Shown: one piece after another, positions 6,666 through 11,442 of the stretch
Position numbering within the stretch: position 1 is the first letter of the stretch
Layout of the letters: every line of letters starts with the position of its first letter
NCBI GenBank assembly: GCA_024638525.1
Contig: JAHEKB010000027.1
Coordinates: 1-11,442 of the forward strand
DNA: 11,442 nucleotides
Direction of reading: 5' to 3'
Origin: Bacteroidota bacterium
GTDB taxonomy: Bacteria; Bacteroidota; Bacteroidia; NS11-12g; UBA9320
The notes under the pieces: model-generated
The model's input: only the letters and a program-made list of their open reading frames with translations
Databases searched by the model: none
What the model was told of the DNA's origin: nothing
Program-made: the position numbers and the translations under genes

Positions 6666-7184
6666 ATGGACCTATTTAGCAAGATCAAAAAAGGCAATGA
6701 CGTCTTTATTGCTCCTAATGCAACGGTAATTGGAAATGTAGATCTCGGGGATGAATGTTCCATCTGGTACGGCGCGGTTTTAAGGGGGGACAATGACCTC
6801 ATCCGCATTGGTGCTCGATCTAATGTACAGGATAATGCGGTCATTCATGTTGATCCAAAAATTCCCGTCCACATCGGTGAAGACTGCATCATCGGCCATG
6901 GAGCTGTAGTTCATGGCGCTATTTTGAAGAACAAGGTCTTGATTGGGATGAATGCAGTGGTTTTGAACAATGCTGAGATAGGTGAGTACAGTATTATTGG
7001 AGCCAATGCCTTGGTCACAGCTGGAACAGTTATTCCACCTGGATCTCTTGTTTTAGGCTCGCCAGCAAAAGTGGTCAAGAAATTGACCGAAGCTCAAAGA
7101 GTATCCATAGAGAAGAATGCCGATGTCTATGTGCAAAAGGCCAAAGAATTCATGATGGCCTACCACATAAACAAAACTTCTTAG
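6666..7184 (+). CDS. Gamma-class carbonic anhydrase-like protein (left-handed beta-helix, YrdA/PaaY type)
   Basis: A 172-residue hexapeptide-repeat protein whose N-terminal 135 residues carry the [LIV]G-spaced repeats of a left-handed beta-helix (VIGNVDLGDECSIWYGAVLRGD), followed by a C-terminal helix. It should form a trimer with a metal at each subunit interface. The three gamma-CA zinc ligands are present as His61 (VIHV), His78 (GHG) and His83 (VHG), with the 5-residue spacing of the last two. Arg40, Asp42 and Gln55 match Cam active-site positions. The acidic loop with the proton-shuttle Glu of Methanosarcina Cam is absent, as in the shorter YrdA/PaaY/CaiE group, so CO2 hydration is possible but not assured. 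Cytoplasmic, no signal. ATG 6666 is preferred over an in-frame TTG at 6660, which belongs to the TAnnTTTG box. It sits directly behind typA. Confidence 0.9.
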   Translation: MDLFSKIKKGNDVFIAPNATVIGNVDLGDECSIWYGAVLRGDNDLIRIGARSNVQDNAVIHVDPKIPVHIGEDCIIGHGAVVHGAILKNKVLIGMNAVVLNNAEIGEYSIIGANALVTAGTVIPPGSLVLGSPAKVVKKLTEAQRVSIEKNADVYVQKAKEFMMAYHINKTS

Positions 7185-7251
7185 AATTAGAAGTCATTCA
7201 TGCATTTCAATCATAGTCTGCAAAGATTCATATTATAGTTGAGCTAAAGCA

Positions 7252-7259
7252 TAAATTTG
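7252..7259 (+). promoter_or_regulatory. Candidate -7 promoter box TAAATTTG, four bases before an ATG
   Basis: Exact match to TAnnTTTG in the 78-nt gap after the carbonic anhydrase-like gene. The spacing to the ATG (7263) is the same as at 6655-6668, and both read TA.ATTTGCCTATG. No -33 TTTG is seen at the expected distance; a TTG at 7239-7241 is too close. A start site at the ATG would give a leaderless mRNA. The rest of 7185-7251 shows no clear terminator or other element. Confidence 0.5.
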
Positions 7260-7262
7260 CCT

Positions 7263-8942
7263 ATGCGCAATTTGCTACTTTTCGCCGTTTTAGGCCTTTT
7301 GGCTTGTAACAGTAAGCCCTATCCAGAAGAAGGTGTCAATAAGTTTAGCGATGAAGGATTAATCAAAATTTATCAATTGCAAGATGAGAGAAATGCAAAG
7401 GCATTGATTCCCTTTCTCAAAGCAAAGAAAGAATCTCATCGAGTGCAGGCCGCACTTGCATTTGCCAGTTTACAAGATAGCATAGCCATTCCCTATTTGT
7501 CACAGGTTCTGCAAATTGACCAGGATGAGCTACCGAGACGAGCCGCGGCTTTAGCCTTAGGCCAAATTGGTCATCCCAAATCAGCGGAAGTGCTCCGCAG
7601 ATCGTTTGCCTCTGAGACAAGCAAGTTTAATCAGCGATATATTTTAGAGGCCATGGGGAGGTGCATCGATTCGGCGAGTTTTGCATTTTTGGATCGCTTT
7701 GACCCAAGGGATGAACTACTTGTAAACGGTTGGTTGTATGGTGTCTATAGGGCTTTGCAGCAAGGTCGGTACTCCGACAGCATTGAGAACAGGGTTCTTA
7801 AGAATATGGTTAGCCGTTTGGCAACCGATGAACAGCAAATCATTTCTGCCCACTACCTCCATTTGCTTTTGAGGGTAAAGCGATCTACAGACCCAGACGC
7901 AAGAGTCAATCACGGAGATCCAAGACCGCATGTTAAGAACGAAGAAGCTCTGGCTACATTGAACAGAATACATGAAATGCTGAGCGATGTAAAAGAGGAG
8001 CGCTTGACTTATGGCGGTGCTTGGATGAATACAATGCCGGATGACCCCTATTCTTATGCCAAACTTTTAGAGAAATTGGATCCGGATGTAGAAGCTGATA
8101 AAATACGAATCTGGCTAAGGCAACACATAGAGGATGCCAGTGTTCATAAGGTGGTCAAGAATGCGGCTTTCTTAAAACTCACGGAAATTGAAAGAGTACG
8201 TAGCTTTTATCCAGAATTCTTTACAGATTTAGTCAATTGGGCTTTAAATTCAGGTGATATGGCGCTGCAGAGTATAGCGTGCTATGCCATGTTGGATGAA
8301 GGAATTTCATATTCACGAGACCTTATAGACCCGACCGTGCTTGACAGTCTCAGATGGCAGCTAGAACTGCCAAGACAAATGGAGACCTTCATAGATTTAA
8401 GTAAAGCCATGGCAAGGTGGTATGGCAAGGATGATCAAGAATTTATTGATGACTATAAAAGAACAAAAGATGGGGGTAAACCCATGGACTGGGATTATAT
8501 AAAGTCTGTGCCGTTTAATCAAAAGGTGGAGATTAAAACCACAAAGGGTGACATTATCATTCGTTGCTTTATTAATGATGCTCCTGCTTCGGTTTCAAAT
8601 TTTATTAAGTTGGCAGATAGCGGATTTTACGACAATAAATACTTTCATCGCGTTGTTCCCAATTTTGTGATACAAGGTGGCTGTCCCAGAGGTGATGGCT
8701 GGGGGGGGCTCAATTGGACTCAACGTTCTGAGTTCTCAAATTATCAGCACTATTCAGAAGGCACTGTAGGCTTGGCTTCAGCAGGCAAGGATACCGAGGG
8801 TGTGCAGTGGTTCATCACCCATAATGCAACACCCTTTCTCACGGGCAGGTACAGCATTTTTGCTCGAGTTATTGAAGGAATGGATGTAGTACAACAAATT
8901 GAAGTTGGAGATATGATCATTTCTGTAAACCGAATCCCATAA
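7263..8942 (+). CDS. HEAT-repeat lipoprotein fused to cyclophilin-type peptidyl-prolyl isomerase
   Basis: A 559-residue envelope lipoprotein. The signal peptide MRNLLLFAVLGLLAC ends in a lipobox with Cys15; the following NSK has no Asp at +2, and there is no convincing Bacteroidota surface-export signal. Residues about 43-137 form three HEAT-like helical repeats (SHRVQAALAFASL, PRRAAALALGQIG, QRYILEAMGRC), and the rest to about 415 looks helical without a named domain. Residues 422-559 are a cyclophilin domain: IKTTKGDIIIR, then FHRVVPNFVIQGG with the catalytic-type Arg463, then GLASAGKDTEGVQWFITH and the closing FARVIEGMDVVQQIE. The human CypA Trp121 position is Phe/Leu here, as in bacterial cyclophilins. 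Likely role: folding of periplasmic or outer-membrane proteins, with the HEAT part binding clients or partners (inference). ATG 7263 is chosen over TTG 7257 because it starts the signal peptide. A run of eight G lies at 8701-8708. Confidence 0.92.
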   Translation: MRNLLLFAVLGLLACNSKPYPEEGVNKFSDEGLIKIYQLQDERNAKALIPFLKAKKESHRVQAALAFASLQDSIAIPYLSQVLQIDQDELPRRAAALALGQIGHPKSAEVLRRSFASETSKFNQRYILEAMGRCIDSASFAFLDRFDPRDELLVNGWLYGVYRALQQGRYSDSIENRVLKNMVSRLATDEQQIISAHYLHLLLRVKRSTDPDARVNHGDPRPHVKNEEALATLNRIHEMLSDVKEERLTYGGAWMNTMPDDPYSYAKLLEKLDPDVEADKIRIWLRQHIEDASVHKVVKNAAFLKLTEIERVRSFYPEFFTDLVNWALNSGDMALQSIACYAMLDEGISYSRDLIDPTVLDSLRWQLELPRQMETFIDLSKAMARWYGKDDQEFIDDYKRTKDGGKPMDWDYIKSVPFNQKVEIKTTKGDIIIRCFINDAPASVSNFIKLADSGFYDNKYFHRVVPNFVIQGGCPRGDGWGGLNWTQRSEFSNYQHYSEGTVGLASAGKDTEGVQWFITHNATPFLTGRYSIFARVIEGMDVVQQIEVGDMIISVNRIP

Positions 8943-8963
8943 GCATTGTTATCACAGTAAAAG

Positions 8964-10169
8964 GTGCTGTTTAAGATCGCTTGGCGAAATATCTTTAGAA
9001 ACAAGAGAAGATCCTTGATCACCTTGTCTTCAGTCGCCTTCGCAGTTCTTTGCGCCATACTAATGCGCTCGCTACAATACGGGGCATACGAAAACATGAT
9101 TGGCAATGTAGTCGGATCTTATATGGGCTACGTACAAGTTCATCAGTCCGGATATTGGGAAGACAAACGCATTGATCTAGCCATGGACAGTGAAAGCATA
9201 CAGGAGATTGAAGGAATGGATGGTGTTGAAATGCTTCATGAACGGGTAGAATCCTATGCCTTGGCGAATTTTAAAGATAAGAGTAAACCCGTCGCAGTAA
9301 TGGGTCTTGATCCCGCAAAAGAGGCAGCCCATATTGGATTGGACCAGCGCGTGATTAAGGGAAACTACCTCAGCCAGGAAGAGCGAGGAGTTCTCTTGTC
9401 CAAATTTCTATTTGAATGGCTCAAGCTTGACATAGGCGATACCATATCTCTTTTGGGACAGGGCTACCAAGGCTCGATAGCCGCAGGCAATTATAAAGTG
9501 GTTGGAGTGGTCGATCTTAAAACACCTGAGCTCAACAAGCGAACTGTCATCATGAATAAGGAACTTGCTCAGGATCTATTTGCCCTATATGGAATGATCA
9601 CTACAGTTGTCGTTCAAGCTCCTTCTGATCAGTGGAAATCTGTTCAATCAAATATTCAAAATCAATTGAATACTGAATATGAGGTCATGAATTGGAAGGA
9701 GATGTTGCCCGAATTGATTCAGCTCATCCGCGCAGATAGAGCAGGTGGAACTGTCGTATTGATCATTCTTTATCTGATCATGTCCTTTGGCCTATTTGGT
9801 ACGGTATTGATGTCAGCTGAAGAGAGAAACTTTGAATACGGTGTTCTCATTGCGGTGGGTATGAAAAGGCATCAACTGTATAGAACTCATCTGTTAGAAA
9901 GTCTTATGATATCATTGATGGGTCTTTCAGCGGGAGCGGTATTGTCTTTGCCCTTGGTATTATGGTTCAATATTCATCCCATTAGAATGGGAGGAGAGAT
10001 TCAAAAAATCGCGGAAAGATTTGGATTTGAGGCAGTGCTGCCGACTTCATTGGATCCTACCATTTTTATTACGCAGTTGCTCATATTGTTTATTGTGGTG
10101 CTACTCGTTAATTCATATGTGTTTTTTAAAATAAAGAAATTGGCTCCCATTGAAGCCATGAACTCATGA
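8964..10169 (+). CDS. ABC transporter permease, FtsX/MacB family (first of pair)
   Basis: Inner-membrane permease of a type VII ABC exporter (LolCDE/MacB superfamily), 401 residues. It has TM1 at about 18-37 after the basic opening FKIAWRNIFRNKRRS, a MacB-like periplasmic region (about 40-255), then TM2 (about 262-285), TM3 (about 309-336) and TM4 (about 367-388). The coupling helix that meets the ATPase is EYGVLIAVGMKRHQL, after TM2. The tail KKLAPIEAMNS is the family end. The start is GTG 8964, since an in-frame TAA sits at 8958-8960 and MLFKIAWRN is the family opening. It lies 21 nt after the isomerase gene and overlaps the next gene by ATGA, so the two permeases are surely coupled. The substrate cannot be told from sequence; lipoprotein release (LolC/E) is one option. 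Confidence 0.93.
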   Translation: MLFKIAWRNIFRNKRRSLITLSSVAFAVLCAILMRSLQYGAYENMIGNVVGSYMGYVQVHQSGYWEDKRIDLAMDSESIQEIEGMDGVEMLHERVESYALANFKDKSKPVAVMGLDPAKEAAHIGLDQRVIKGNYLSQEERGVLLSKFLFEWLKLDIGDTISLLGQGYQGSIAAGNYKVVGVVDLKTPELNKRTVIMNKELAQDLFALYGMITTVVVQAPSDQWKSVQSNIQNQLNTEYEVMNWKEMLPELIQLIRADRAGGTVVLIILYLIMSFGLFGTVLMSAEERNFEYGVLIAVGMKRHQLYRTHLLESLMISLMGLSAGAVLSLPLVLWFNIHPIRMGGEIQKIAERFGFEAVLPTSLDPTIFITQLLILFIVVLLVNSYVFFKIKKLAPIEAMNS

Positions 10170-11383
10170 TCAGCCAGATTGCATATAGGAATATTTGGCG
10201 CAATAAAATGAGGACATGGGTACTCATATTGGCCATTGCAATCGGTATATGGGGAGGTCTATTGGTCATTGCATTGGCCAAGGGGCTAACAAAAATGAGG
10301 CAGCAAAAAGCCATTGAAACCTATGTCAGTCATGTTCAGATACATCATCCGGACTTTGTAAAATACGGTGAACTCAGCCAGTCTATTCCACAAGCACAAA
10401 CATTAATAGATGAGCTTGAGAAAAATCCTCTGGTTGAAACCGCGCTTGGAAGAAGCAAGACCGAATCTTTTATACAGAGCACGGGCAATGCTTCAGCCGT
10501 AATTCTAAATGGCGTCATTCCAACAAAAGAAAGAGAATTGACCAGCTTGCCAGGATTGGGGCAAAGCGGTAATTTTTTAGAGGAGTATAAGCGGTACCCG
10601 CCTATAGTATTGGGAGGGAAATTGGCGACTAAACTCAATGCCGAGATAAAGGATAAAGTACAGTGCAGTTTGATTGATGCAAATGGGGGACAAATTGAAG
10701 TCATTTTCAAGGTGACAGATATATACAGGACGGCCAATGCTCTATACGATGAGATCAATGCATTTGTGTTACAAGATCAATTGGCTGGCCTCTTGAGTTC
10801 AGAAGAAATTCACGAAATAGCCATAGGCTTGAACAGTAGCGAAAGTGCAGTTTCCTTTGCAAAGGATCTACAAAATGATCTGCCGGAATTGGAGGTGAAT
10901 GACTGGAGAGAAATTGCTCCTGAACTCGGATTTGCCGATAAGATGATGGACTACCTAATGAGCTTGTTCTTACTGATCATCATGTTTGCTCTGAGTTTTG
11001 GCATAGTAAATACCATGTTGATGGCGGTTTTAGAAAGAAAGAAGGAAATAGGAATGCTGCTTTCAGTTGGGATGAATAAGAGGAAAGTATTTAAGATGAT
11101 AGCTATGGAATCATTAATGATAGCAGGAGTGAGTGTGCCGGTGGGCTTAGGAATGGCCATTAGCAGTATAAGCATACTTAAAAAGACGGGTATTGACCTC
11201 AGTTTTTTATCCGAAGGCTTGAGAACGGTAGGACTAGAAAGTGTTCTATACCCTTATTTGGAACCCCAATATTATCTTCAGATTACGCTGCTGGTTGTAG
11301 TCACAGCACTATTATCTTGTATATATCCAGCACGGAAAGCACTGCAATTCAATCCGGCAGAAACCTTAAGAACAGCTATATGA
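10166..11383 (+). CDS. ABC transporter permease, FtsX/MacB family (second of pair)
   Basis: Paralogue of the preceding permease, 405 residues, with the same layout: basic opening ISQIAYRNIWRNKMRT, TM1 at about 18-40, a periplasmic domain, then TM2 (about 265-287), TM3 (about 310-338) and TM4 (about 369-388). The coupling segment is LERKKEIGMLLSVGMNKRKVF. The C-terminus IYPARKALQFNPAETLRTAI is a classic FtsX/MacB ending. Two different permeases plus one ATPase suggest a heterodimer of LolC/LolE type rather than a MacB homodimer. The ATG overlaps the upstream stop by four bases (10166-10169) and its own TGA overlaps the ATPase ATG in the same way (11380-11383). Both start regions share R-N-I-x-R-N-K and a later Y...VQ(V/I)H motif, which supports an old duplication. 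Confidence 0.94.
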   Translation: MISQIAYRNIWRNKMRTWVLILAIAIGIWGGLLVIALAKGLTKMRQQKAIETYVSHVQIHHPDFVKYGELSQSIPQAQTLIDELEKNPLVETALGRSKTESFIQSTGNASAVILNGVIPTKERELTSLPGLGQSGNFLEEYKRYPPIVLGGKLATKLNAEIKDKVQCSLIDANGGQIEVIFKVTDIYRTANALYDEINAFVLQDQLAGLLSSEEIHEIAIGLNSSESAVSFAKDLQNDLPELEVNDWREIAPELGFADKMMDYLMSLFLLIIMFALSFGIVNTMLMAVLERKKEIGMLLSVGMNKRKVFKMIAMESLMIAGVSVPVGLGMAISSISILKKTGIDLSFLSEGLRTVGLESVLYPYLEPQYYLQITLLVVVTALLSCIYPARKALQFNPAETLRTAI

Positions 11384-11442
11384 TCAAACTGAGAAATATT
11401 CACAAGACGTACGGACAGAAAGGAGTGGAGGTGAAAGCGGTA
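11380..11442 (+). CDS. ABC transporter ATP-binding protein, 5' end only
   Basis: The first 21 codons run off the right edge: MIKLRNIHKTYGQKGVEVKAV. This is the standard opening strand of LolD/MacB-type ATPases, with the aromatic A-loop Tyr11 that stacks on adenine and the V.V.AV segment that precedes 'L..V....G' and Walker A. Walker A itself is beyond the window. The ATGA overlap with the second permease makes it the energising subunit of this exporter. Confidence 0.88.
   Translation, partial: MIKLRNIHKTYGQKGVEVKAV

Noticed and set aside
1..11442. Mobile element, CRISPR array, toxin-antitoxin or phage-defence system
   Set aside because: I looked for direct repeats with spacers, terminal inverted repeats, transposase or recombinase motifs and small paired genes. 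None is present, and all sizeable open frames are explained by the genes listed.

Overview
The window is ordinary chromosomal DNA from a member of the Bacteroidota, probably Flavobacteriales-like. Four observations support this: an LptE end, a TPR-like gene, secG and groESL in the order familiar from that phylum; a secreted protein with a type IX secretion (T9SS) C-terminal sorting domain; TAnnTTTG-type promoter boxes; and almost no Shine-Dalgarno sequences, with TTG and GTG starts in use. Base composition looks moderate and fairly uniform. I see no IS element, phage gene, tRNA, rRNA or CRISPR array. No genus can be named from this alone.

Layout. Positions 1-145 hold the 3' end of a likely lptE. 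It overlaps by 7 nt a TTG-started gene for an acidic linker protein with a TPR-like C-terminus (139-999), followed after 1 nt by secG (1001-1357). A 110-nt gap with two inverted repeats precedes groES (1468-1737) and groEL (1756-3396). A strong terminator follows groEL. Back to back with it is a terminator for the only minus-strand gene, a T9SS-secreted protein made of a duplicated pair of modules (3526-4731). A 120-nt divergent gap separates that gene from typA/bipA, whose real start is TTG 4852. After typA come a gamma-class carbonic anhydrase-like hexapeptide-repeat protein (6666-7184), a lipoprotein that fuses HEAT-like repeats to a cyclophilin-type prolyl isomerase (7263-8942), and an ABC exporter operon: two paralogous FtsX/MacB-type permeases (8964-10169 and 10166-11383) and the first 21 codons of the ATPase (11380 to the edge). 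The last two junctions are ATGA overlaps.

How the genes relate. The left half is an envelope and protein-folding block: LPS transport, Sec translocation and the GroE chaperonin. The middle holds a lone cell-surface or secreted protein and a ribosome-associated GTPase. The right half is envelope-oriented again, with a folding-catalyst lipoprotein and a type VII ABC system of the LolCDE/MacB superfamily.

I found no convincing undescribed system. The points most worth a second look are the near-identical promoter-plus-start cassettes at 6655-6668 and 7252-7265, which suggest leaderless mRNAs, the 8-G tract inside the isomerase domain, the inverted repeats before groES, and the A-B-A-B duplication in the T9SS protein.
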